Of a DNA stretch of 64,000 bases, positions 48,966-58,600 are shown in pieces. Position 1 is the stretch's first letter. Every line of letters begins with the position of its first letter. A program made the translations under genes and the position numbers. The DNA comes from Paenibacillus alvei DSM 29. GTDB lineage: Bacteria > Bacillota > Bacilli > Paenibacillales > Paenibacillaceae. The DNA lies in contig NZ_AMBZ01000001.1 of assembly GCF_000293805.1 (NCBI RefSeq), positions 1,330,001 to 1,394,000 on the forward strand, read 5' to 3'. Under the pieces are notes generated by a model. That model did no database searches, had not been told where the DNA came from, and was given only the letters and a program-made list of their open reading frames with translations.

Positions 48966-51900
48966 GCAGTACCCCGGCCTCCGCTTCGATCTGCCGCTTG
49001 ACTTGCTCTAAGATATCCCGGATGACAACGGCCGTTTCGTCCACGCGCGCGAGTTCCAGCAATTCCTCGTGCGCGCCCTCCAGCCGGTAATCGGCGTAAG
49101 CTTGCGTCGTTGCCCCCCGCCAGGATGGCAATTGGTGCTCCAAGCGGAACGCTTCGCTGTCCTTCGCAATCAGTTCGTAAATCCGGGCCGGGATCGTGCC
49201 GGAGTTAATAAGCTGCGCTTCGTACGCCAAAGTCGCTTTGACCTTCTGATGAACCCGCTCCCGCACAAGCGGGTTGCTCATTAATTCCTTCTCTTCTTCG
49301 TCGAAATCGGCAAGCATTTCTTCAAGCTCTTTCTCTGACGTTTCGGATGGCGTCAGCATGTCCTTAATCCACGAGTCCACCATGAGTACGTCCGTTACGG
49401 AATACCCTCTTTTCTCCATCGTTTTGGCTACCTCGAAAGTCAGGTTGCCCCCGAAGCAGTAGCCGAGCAGCACGTAAGGTCCTTCGGGCTGGATGCGGAC
49501 GATCTCGTCCACATAACGGTTCAGCATGGTCTCGTAATCAGCGGCATCGTCGATAAAATCAATGCCGTAAAGCACGAATCGGCCGTCGAGCCTGCTTGCG
49601 AGCTCCCGGTAACCGATGCCGAAGCCGCTGCCCGGAGGAAAGCAGAACACGTTCAGATCTCCCGCTTTATTCAGCTTAATGAAGGAGTCTCCCCCTTTAT
49701 CCAGGCCCAGATCCCCCTCTCCGAAAGCCATGGCTTCAACGGTTACATGATGGAATTGGCGGTTCAGCGGTATCTCAATGCCCGTTTCATCGTAAACGGC
49801 TTGAACGAGCCTCATCAGACTTAACGAATTGCCGCCCAACTCAAAAAAGTTATCCTTTACGCCGACCTGCGGAACACCAAGCGTATCCTGCCAGACGCGG
49901 GCGATCTTCATTTCGAGCAGCGTTCTCGGCGCAACATATTCCGCTCCTCTGCCCGCGGCTTCCTCCGGCGCGGGCAGCGCTTTGCGGTCGATTTTCCCGT
50001 TGGGGGTCAGCGGCATCCGCGAAAGCTGCACGAGGTGCGAAGGAATCATATACCCTGGAAGCTGCTTGGCGAGCTCCTCCTTGAGTTCATACGCCGCCAG
50101 CCTCGTTTCCGCGACGTAGTAAGCGACAAGCTGCTTTTGACCGTTCGCGTCGTCACGGTCGAGCACCTTGGCTTCTTGCACGGCGGCGATCTTCAGCAGC
50201 TGCGTCTCGATTTCGTCCAGTTCGATCCGGTACCCGCGGATTTTCACTTGGTGGTCAATCCGGCCCAGGTATTCAATGTTGCCGTCCGGCAGCCAAGCCG
50301 CCAAGTCGCCCGAGCGGTACAGCTTCTCCCCCTCCGCAAACGGGGAATCGACGAACTTCTCCGCCGTCAGATCCGGACGGTTCAGGTATCCTCTCGCAAG
50401 GCCTTCCCCGGCCACGTACATTTCGCCTGCTACGCCGATCGGCACTGGGCGGCGGTTTTCATCCAGGACGTACACCCTCAGCGTCGGGATCGGCTTGCCG
50501 ATATTGCTCTTCGCCGCCTCCATTTCGACCCACGTAATTTCCTTATACGTCACGTGAACCGTCGTCTCGGTAATGCCGTACATATTGATCAGCTTCGTCT
50601 CCGGGTACTTCGTCTTGAAGCCCTTGAGCAGCAGCGGACTCAGCGCTTCGCCCCCGAAGATGACGTTGCGAATCCGCAGATCGTACGGATGGTCCGCCAA
50701 GACCTTACGCAGCAGCTGGTAGAAGTACGTTGGCGTCTGGTTCAAAATCGTGACCTGTTCGCGGCCCAGCAGCGCCAGGAAATCAGCCGGATTTTTCGCC
50801 GTGAGCGGCGGTACGATAACCAGCGTGCCTCCGTACAGCAGCGCTCCGTACATTTCCCAGACGGAGAAATCGAAGCAGAACGAGTGGAACAGCGTCCACG
50901 TGTCGGACGGCCCGAAGTTGAACAGGTTCTTGTCGTTGAACAAAAGGCGCACGACGTTCTTATGCTCGATCAGCGTTCCTTTCGGTCTGCCGGTCGTTCC
51001 CGACGTGTAGATGACATAAGCCAGGTTGCTCGGCCCGGAAATCGGCTCCAGGTTCGAAGCGTCCAGCGCACCTTCGGAGTCCGTACCTCTGTCGCCCCAA
51101 ACGAAATCATCCAATTCGAGGCGCGTTCCTGCGAAGTCGGTCTTCTCGTGCAGATGCTTTTGAATCAGCAATAACGGCGCGCCCGAATCCTCAATCATGA
51201 AGCGGATGCGCTCCTCCGGGTAGTCGGGATCAACAGGCACGTAGGCTCCGCCCGCTTTAAGAATCGCCAGAATGCCGATGACCATATCGAGCGAGCGTTC
51301 AGCCAGAATCGCTACCAGTTGATCCGCTTCTACTCCCGTCTCCCGCAGCTTCCGCGCAAGGCGGTTGGATCGCTCGTTCAGCTCACGGTAGGTCAACTGC
51401 CGCTCGTTCATGACGGCGGCCACGTTGTCCGGGTAAAGCTCCGCCTGCTCTTCGAACAAGCCATGAATCGTTTTCCCCCGCTCGAACCCGGTTTCGGTGT
51501 CATTAAATCGCTTCAGCAGCTTCTCCCTCTCGTCTGGGGACAGCACATCGGCTTGTCCAAGCTCCAGATCCGGCTGAAATAAAAGCAAGGACAGTAGCCG
51601 AACAAGATGGTCGGCCGCCTGTTCCACAAATGCCCGCTCGTACCGCTGCCCGTCAAAGCTTATTTCCAGCTCGATGGAGTGGTTTTGGCGATCGAAGCGA
51701 AAAACCGTATCGGCCGCCACCCGGTTACCCAGCGGTACCGGATGAATCGGGGCGAAAGATGCGACGGTGTTGACGACCGAGAGGCCGTCCACCGTATAGT
51801 CCAGATGGAGCGGCTCCACCATTTTTGGAAAAGGCAGATGCTGATGCTCCAGCGCCTCGCCGATGGAAGCTTTGATGCCCCCGAGCAGCGTTTTCAGCGT

Positions 51901-52263
51901 AGTCTGATGGCTTACGGACGTCTTGATCACCAAGATGTCATGCGGCGGCGGAGTCCCGTCGGGGTCTGCGCTATAAGAAGGCATGCCGACCAGCACTTGG
52001 TTCTGCCCGGTATATTTGAAAAGCAGGCTTTTTACTCCTGCCAAAACAATCATGTACAAAGCCAAATCCGAACCGTTGGCGAGGCGAATGATTCTCTCCG
52101 AGAGTTCGCTCGGCAGAGTACGGTGAAGCAAGCCCGGTTCGGCCGCAGCTTCCCCGTCGGCGGATAATTTGGAGGATTGACTGTAGGGAAGGAAGCTCAG
52201 GCTGTCATCAGCGTCAAACTTGCCGCTCCAGTACCGTTCTTCCTTTTCAAATAAAGATTTCAT
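48955..52263 (-). CDS. pmxB: Polymyxin synthetase PmxB: Thr10 module with cyclising thioesterase
   Basis: A 1102-residue NRPS. Residues 1-240 are only the C-terminal half of a condensation domain (DLALYMIVLAGVKSLLFKYT, then GQNQVLVGMP); the HHxxxDG half is absent and is instead at the end of PmxA. The A domain has pocket D-F-W-N-I-G-M-V-H, threonine, matching Thr10 of all polymyxins. The carrier site is GGNSLSLM. The last 240 residues are a thioesterase that releases the chain and closes the ring to the Dab4 side chain. Its nucleophile elbow reads GYCFGG with Cys936 (codon TGC at 49458-49456) instead of the usual Ser. GGGGAGG stands 5 nt before the ATG. Its stop overlaps pmxC. Confidence 0.95.
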   Translation of the reverse strand: MKSLFEKEERYWSGKFDADDSLSFLPYSQSSKLSADGEAAAEPGLLHRTLPSELSERIIRLANGSDLALYMIVLAGVKSLLFKYTGQNQVLVGMPSYSADPDGTPPPHDILVIKTSVSHQTTLKTLLGGIKASIGEALEHQHLPFPKMVEPLHLDYTVDGLSVVNTVASFAPIHPVPLGNRVAADTVFRFDRQNHSIELEISFDGQRYERAFVEQAADHLVRLLSLLLFQPDLELGQADVLSPDEREKLLKRFNDTETGFERGKTIHGLFEEQAELYPDNVAAVMNERQLTYRELNERSNRLARKLRETGVEADQLVAILAERSLDMVIGILAILKAGGAYVPVDPDYPEERIRFMIEDSGAPLLLIQKHLHEKTDFAGTRLELDDFVWGDRGTDSEGALDASNLEPISGPSNLAYVIYTSGTTGRPKGTLIEHKNVVRLLFNDKNLFNFGPSDTWTLFHSFCFDFSVWEMYGALLYGGTLVIVPPLTAKNPADFLALLGREQVTILNQTPTYFYQLLRKVLADHPYDLRIRNVIFGGEALSPLLLKGFKTKYPETKLINMYGITETTVHVTYKEITWVEMEAAKSNIGKPIPTLRVYVLDENRRPVPIGVAGEMYVAGEGLARGYLNRPDLTAEKFVDSPFAEGEKLYRSGDLAAWLPDGNIEYLGRIDHQVKIRGYRIELDEIETQLLKIAAVQEAKVLDRDDANGQKQLVAYYVAETRLAAYELKEELAKQLPGYMIPSHLVQLSRMPLTPNGKIDRKALPAPEEAAGRGAEYVAPRTLLEMKIARVWQDTLGVPQVGVKDNFFELGGNSLSLMRLVQAVYDETGIEIPLNRQFHHVTVEAMAFGEGDLGLDKGGDSFIKLNKAGDLNVFCFPPGSGFGIGYRELASRLDGRFVLYGIDFIDDAADYETMLNRYVDEIVRIQPEGPYVLLGYCFGGNLTFEVAKTMEKRGYSVTDVLMVDSWIKDMLTPSETSEKELEEMLADFDEEEKELMSNPLVRERVHQKVKATLAYEAQLINSGTIPARIYELIAKDSEAFRLEHQLPSWRGATTQAYADYRLEGAHEELLELARVDETAVVIRDILEQVKRQIEAEAGVLHGS

Positions 52264-52409
52264 CCGTACCTCCCCTAAAAATGAAGTAACCCCTTGCCCC
52301 GGCGCAGGTCCGAAAAAGCTTGCTTTCGGCCTGCGCGTTTACGGGCTTGGATGTTGTTCGCCGTCTTCCTTGGGATGCGCGCCGCTTTCTCTTGACGGCG
52401 GAGGCGCGC
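52264..52409 (-). promoter_or_regulatory. Structured leader in front of pmxB
   Basis: Two strong hairpins: GCGCGCC / GGCGCGC (about 52377-52409), and CGCAGG-CCGAAA with TTTCGG-CCTGCG (about 52303-52339, one mismatch). Neither has a T run on the minus strand. They could slow or pause polymerase, or protect the 5' end of a processed mRNA. Confidence 0.45.
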
Positions 52410-52675
52410 TTATAGAGGTTGTTCAAAAAGGTCCGCTTTTGATCACGAAGTAAATCATGAAGTGGACTCGGCATCGAATCTTGAATTCAGCCGGGCCTAA
52501 GCAGATGCTTACGAAGTATGTTTCCTGCGGAAACATCTCAGGTGCTCATGTATCCAAAACGTACGCTCCGCTCCTCAGGCCCTAGCTTCATCCAACTGAA
52601 GCGTTTTGAAAAAACGCACATCGGTAGCATAAGCTTCGGTGCTGAAAACCGACCTTTTTGAACACGCACTTATAG
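52410..52675. repeat. Intergenic palindromic repeat R2 (pmxA/pmxB gap)
   Basis: About 265 bp, with ends TATAGAGGTTGTTCAAAAAG and, inverted, TATAAGTGCGTGTTCAAAAA; the inner 13 bases GTTCAAAAAGGTC match perfectly. It contains the same blocks as R1 plus about 80 extra bp, including a small hairpin ATGTTTCC-TGC-GGAAACAT. Its right end lies 2 nt behind the pmxA stop. No transposase is encoded. Confidence 0.8.
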
Positions 52676-52677
52676 GA

Positions 52678-55600
52678 TTAGAAGGCAAATTCGATCGTAT
52701 CGACGGCACTTTTTGCGCCTGCCGACGGTTTTTGATATTCAATCCGGCTTAGCTCGAGTTGCGGATTTTCCACAATTTGTGACAGTACCCGCAGGTAATC
52801 CTCGGTCAAGGTACGGATCGTCGCTTCTTTGAACAGCTTAGTGGCGTAGAAGAAGCCCCCGCTCAGCGCCCCGTTGTTTTCATACATAAACAGCGTCAGA
52901 TCGAACTTCGCTTCTTCCAAATTGTCAAGCTCGTAAGTCTTTAGGCTGATCCCTTCCAGCTCGACGTCTCGTTCTTCGATATTTTGCAAGTCGAAAACGG
53001 CATCGAACAGCGGGAAGCGGCCCGGCTCCCGCTTCACATTCAAACGTTCCACGAGCTCCTCGAATGGATAATCCTGGTTCTCGAAAGCACCCAAAGCCGT
53101 TTCCTTCACTTCTTCCAGGTAGGACAAAAACGTTTTGTCGCCCGACGGATGATTGCGGAGCGCCAGTGTATTGACAAACATTCCGATGACCGGTTCCAAA
53201 TCGGCGTTCGTTCTTCCCGCCACCGGGGTGCCCACGACCAAGTCCTCCTGCCCGCTGTATTTGGACAGCAGCACGGTATAAGCCGCAAGCAGCACCATGA
53301 ACAGCGTGCTTTCACGCTCGGCCGCCAATTCACGCAGCCGCGTAGAGAGAGAAGCTTCGACGTCAAACTCCAGATGTGCACCTTCGTAGCTGCGAGCCGC
53401 AGACCGTTTGTAGTCCATCGGCAGGTTCGCCGTCGGCAGCTCGCCTTTGAAGGTTTGCAGCCAGTACGCTTCCTGCCGCCCGATCCGTTCTCGGTGGGCC
53501 TTCGACAGCTGCCAAACGACATAATCCTTGTATTGAATGCGCAGTGACGGCAGCTCTTCCCCGGCGTAGAAACTCGAGAACTCATCGATCACAATCGCCA
53601 TTGATACGCCGTCGGACACCATATGGTGCATGTCGAAAATGAGAATATACAGGTTCGGCTCCAGCTCGATGACCCCGGCGCGCAGCAGCGGCGGCTTGCC
53701 GAGATCAAATGGACGAACGAAGCTGCGGACGATCTGCTCGATTTGAGCCGCATCCTCTTTATCCGCTTGATGATGCTCGACAGCAAAATCGACCTGCGGG
53801 TAAATCCGCTGAACCGCTTTGCCCTTCACGATTTCAAAACCGGTGCGCAGCGATTCATGCCGTGTTATCAATTTCCGCAAGGCGACTTCCAACCGGTCTA
53901 AATCAAGCTCGCCTTCCACCTGCACCAGTTCCGGCATGTTGTAAAGCTGATCCGCTCCATCCAGCGTGTGCTGAATGAACAGCCGTTTCTGCGCGGAGGA
54001 CAGAGGGTAGTACTCTCTCTCCTCCGCTTGAGGAATGGCCTCGTGCTCCTGCCGTTCCATCCGGGCGATCGCCTTGGCCATTGCCGCAATCGTCGAGTGA
54101 CGGAATACGTCGCGCAGCGGCAGATTGACGTTTAATTCCTTAAATACCTTGCCCGCCAGCGTTGTCGCCCGCAGGGAGTGGCCGCCGATGTCGAAGAAGT
54201 TGTCATGAACGCCAATCTCCTTCGCAAGCCCCAGCACCTCCTGCCAAATCGCCGCCAGCTTCGTTTCCAGCTCATTGCGCGGTGCGACGTACTCCGTTCC
54301 GCTTCCCGCTTCTCCTTCCGGCGCTGGCAGCGCCTTCCGGTCAATCTTTCCGTTCGGCGTCAGAGGCAGGCGCTCCAGCTCCACGAAGTACGACGGGATC
54401 ATGTAGCCCGGCAGCTCCTGCGCCAGCGCGCTGCGCAAATCGTTCACCGCCAGCTCCGCTCCGGTATCCGGCGTGTAATACGCGCATAGCGCCTTCTGCC
54501 CGTTTGCGTCACTTCGAACCAGCACCACCGCTTCGCGCACGCCTTCCACCCGCAGCAGCTGCGACTCGATTTCGCCCGTCTCAATCCGATAGCCCCGGAT
54601 TTTCGCCTGGTTGTCGATCCGGCCGATGAAGTCCACGTTCCCGTCCTCCATCCACCGCGCCAAGTCTCCCGTGCGGTACAGCCGCTCGCCCGCGGCGAAC
54701 GGGCTGTCTACAAACTTCTCTTCTGTCAGCTCCGGACGGTTCAAGTACCCGCGCGCCACGCCGACTCCGCCGATGACCAGCTCACCCAGCACCCCGACCG
54801 GCACCGGGGTCAGATTCGCGTCCACGATGTAGAATTTCGCATTCAGCCACGCTTTTCCGATCGGCACATGGCCTGTCTGCGGCAGCTTCGCCAGCGGCTC
54901 GTCGTAGAAGCTGGAGTCGATCGCCGCTTCCGTCACGCCGTAGGCGTTGATGATCCGGAACAACGAGCCGAAGCGTTCCTGCAAGGTCCGGTAATCCGCC
55001 ACGCTGCAGCTGTCCGAGCTCGTGATCAACAGCTCCATCCCGCTCATATCCAGCCCCTGCTCGTGCACATACTCCATGAACGGCACGATCAGCGCCGGCG
55101 TCGATTCGAAAATGGTGACCCGCTCCCGCTCCATCCAGTGGTGCAGACGAGACGGATCGATCCGGTCGTCCTTCGGCACAATCACCATCGTGCCTCCGTT
55201 ATACAGCGTCCGCGCGATATCTCCCACGAACACGTCAAACGAAAAGCTTGCGAGCTGCAGCAGGCGCACCGGGAACTGATCCAACCGGTATTCCCGCCGG
55301 TAGCCCGCCGCCGTGTTCACCAGGCTGCGGTGCTCGATCATGACGCCCTTCGGCTTGCCCGTCGTTCCCGACGTATAGATCACATACGCCAGATCCTCCG
55401 GACGGGCATCATGGAAGCTGCCCATGTCAACATTCGCATGGCTCTCATCGCCGTCATCCACAGCATCCGTCAGCTTGCCGGAGACCATGCCGGAACCAAT
55501 CGGCGCATTCGCCCGCTCCTCGCTGTACGACGCTTCGTCGTCGAGGTACAGCACCGCCGCCAGCGCCAGCTCCTCTTCGCCGAGCCAGGCTTCGGCGCGT

Positions 55601-58600
55601 TCTCGCAGCGCCGTTTGCGTCAACAGTACCTTCGCTCCGCTGTCTTCGAGCATGAAGCGCACGCGGTCCGCCGGATAATCCGGGTCGAGCGGCACATACG
55701 CCCCGCCCGCTTTCCAGACGGCCAGCACGGCCACCAGCAAGTCCACCGAACGCTCGGCGAGAATGCCGACGATCGTCTCCCGGCCGATGCCGCTTGCGCG
55801 CAGCGTGGCCGCCAAGCGGTTCGCCCGTTCGTTCAGCTCCGCATACGTCAGCCGGTCGTTCTCGTACACGACGGCCTCCGCTTCCGGCGTGCGCTCCGCC
55901 TGTTCCTCGAACAGCCGGTGGAACGCCGCCGCAGGAGCCGCTTCCGGCTGCGCCGGGTGAAACGCGTCGAGAATTTGGTCTTTTTCCTCTGCCGTCAACA
56001 AGTTCAGCTCGGCAATCTTCGCATCCGGACGGCTTACGATCGCTACGAGCAGCTGCTCGTAATGTTTCGCCAGCCGTTCGATCGTCTCCCTTTTGTAAAG
56101 AGACGTCGCATATTCGAAGCTGTAATCCAAGCCGCCGTTCTCCTCGCCCACATCCAAGCTGATATCAAACTTTGCGGTATCCAGTGCGCTCGGATAAGGA
56201 ATCAGGCGAAGCCCTTCCAGCTCAAATTCCTCGTCCTCCGTATTCTGCATCGTAAACAGCGTGTCGAAGAGCGGATTGCGGCTTAAATCACGGGTGACTT
56301 GCACCTTGTCCACCAATTCTTCGAACGGATAGTTTTGATGCTCGAAGGCGTGGAGGGTCGTTTCTTTGACTTCGTTCAGGTATGACAGGAATGTCTTCTC
56401 CGAAGCCGGATAACTGCGGATTGCCAGCGTGTTTAAGAACATCCCGATTAACGGCTGCACATCTCCATGATTCCTTCCGGCAATCGGCGTACCAACGATC
56501 ACATCTTCCTGACCTGAATATTTATGCAGAAGGACGTTATATGCCGCAAGCAGCACCATAAACAGCGTCGTGCCCGTTTCCGAGGCCAGTTGCCTTAGGC
56601 CGTCAGTTTTCGAAGCGTCGAAGAAAAACTCCAGCGTTTGGCCTTCGTAGCTCTGTACGGCCGGACGCGGATAGTCGGTTGGCATTTCCAGCACCGGAAG
56701 CTCGCCTTGGAACATGTTCAGCCAGTACGCCTCCTGAAGCTGAAGCCGTTCTTTCTGCTCCTGCGAATGCTGCCAAACGGTGTAGTCTTTGTACTGAATG
56801 CGCAGAGGCTCCAATTGCTCGCCGCCGTATAAGCGGACGAATTCTTCAACAAAGATTTCCATGGAGACACCGTCGGAAATAATATGATGCATGTCGTACA
56901 TTAGAATATGGCGTTCCGGAGCCAGCTCGACAAGGCCTACCCTCAGCAGCGGAGGCTTCGCCAAGTCAAACGGACGGACAAAACGGCGAACCGTCTCTTC
57001 GGCCTCTTGCTCATCTACTCGATAGAACTCCACGGCAAAATTCAAGTCCTGGTAAACCCGCTGCGATGCTTCGCCATCCACCATTTCGAATCCGGTTCGC
57101 AGCATTTCATGCCGCGCCATGAGCTTACGGAACGCTTCTTCGAACCTTGCCCGGTCCAAAGCCCCCTCCAGCAGCATCGCCTCCGGCATGTTGTAGCTAA
57201 GCTCCGCGTCTTCCAGTTGATTCAGGATAAAGAGACGTTTTTGAGCAAAAGATTGCGGGTACACCTCCCGGTCATCCGCCACCGGAATGGCAACGAATGT
57301 CTGCTCATCCAGCCGGGAAATGGCGGCCGCCATGCTCTCGATCGTGGAATGGCGGAACACGTCGCGCAGCGGCAGATCCACGCTCAGTTCCTTGTGCAAC
57401 TTGCTGACCAGCGTCGTCGCCCGCAGGGAGTGGCCGCCGATGTCGAAGAAGTTGTCGTGAACGCCAATCTCCTTCGCAAGCCCCAGCACCTCCTGCCAAA
57501 TCGCCGCCAGCTTCGTTTCCAGCTCATTGCGCGGTGCGACGTACTCCGTTCCGCTTCCCGCTTCTCCTTCCGGCGCTGGCAGCGCTTTCCGGTCAATCTT
57601 TCCGTTCGGCGTCAGAGGCAGGCGCTCCAGCTCCACGAAGTACGACGGGATCATGTACCCTGGCAGCTCCTGCGCCAGCACGCTGCGCAGAACATTCACT
57701 GCCAACTCCGCTCCGGTATCCGGCGTGTAATACGCGCATAACGCCTTCTGCCCGTTTGCGTCACTTCGAACCAGCACCACCGCTTCGCGCACGCCTTCCA
57801 CCCGCAGCAGCTGCGACTCGATCTCGCCCGTCTCAATCCGGTAGCCCCGGATTTTCGCCTGATTGTCGATCCGGCCGATGAAGTCCACGTTCCCGTCCTC
57901 CATCCACCGCGCCAAGTCTCCCGTGCGGTACAGCCGCTCGCCCGCGGCGAACGGGCTGTCTATGAACTTCTCTTCCGTCAGTTCCGGACGGTTCAAGTAT
58001 CCTCGCGCCACGCCGACTCCGCCGATGACCAGTTCACCCAGCACCCCGACCGGCACCGGGTTCAGATGCGCGTCCACGATGTAGAATTTCGCATTCAGCC
58101 ACGCTTTGCCGATCGGCACATGGCCTGTCTGCGGCAGCTTCGTCTGCTCCTCGTCGTAGAAGCTGGAGTCGATCGCCGCTTCCGTCACGCCATAAGCATT
58201 GATGATCCGGAACAACGAGCCGAAGCGTTCCTGCAAAGTCCGGTAATCCGCCACGCTGCAGCTGTCCGAGCTCGTGATCAACAGCTCCATCCCGCTCATA
58301 TCCAGCCGCTGCTCGTGCACGTACTCCATGAACGGCACGATCAGCGCCGGCGTCGATTCGAAGATCGTCACTTGCTGCTGGCTGATCCAGTAGTGCAGAC
58401 GAGACGGATCGATCCGGTCATCCTTCGGCACAATCACCATCGTGCCTCCGTTATACAGCGTCCGCGCGATATCTCCCACGAACACGTCAAACGAAAAGCT
58501 TGCGAGCTGCAGCAGTCGCACCGGGAACTGATCCAACCGGTATTCCCGCCGGTAGCCCGCCGCCGTGTTCACCAGGCTGCGGTGCTCGATCATCACGCCC

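Noticed and set aside
52247-52474. 75-codon minus-strand frame before pmxB (MPSPLHDLLRDQKR...)
   Set aside because: It reads through the R2 repeat arm and the hairpin leader and ends inside pmxB; it is repeat DNA, not a gene.
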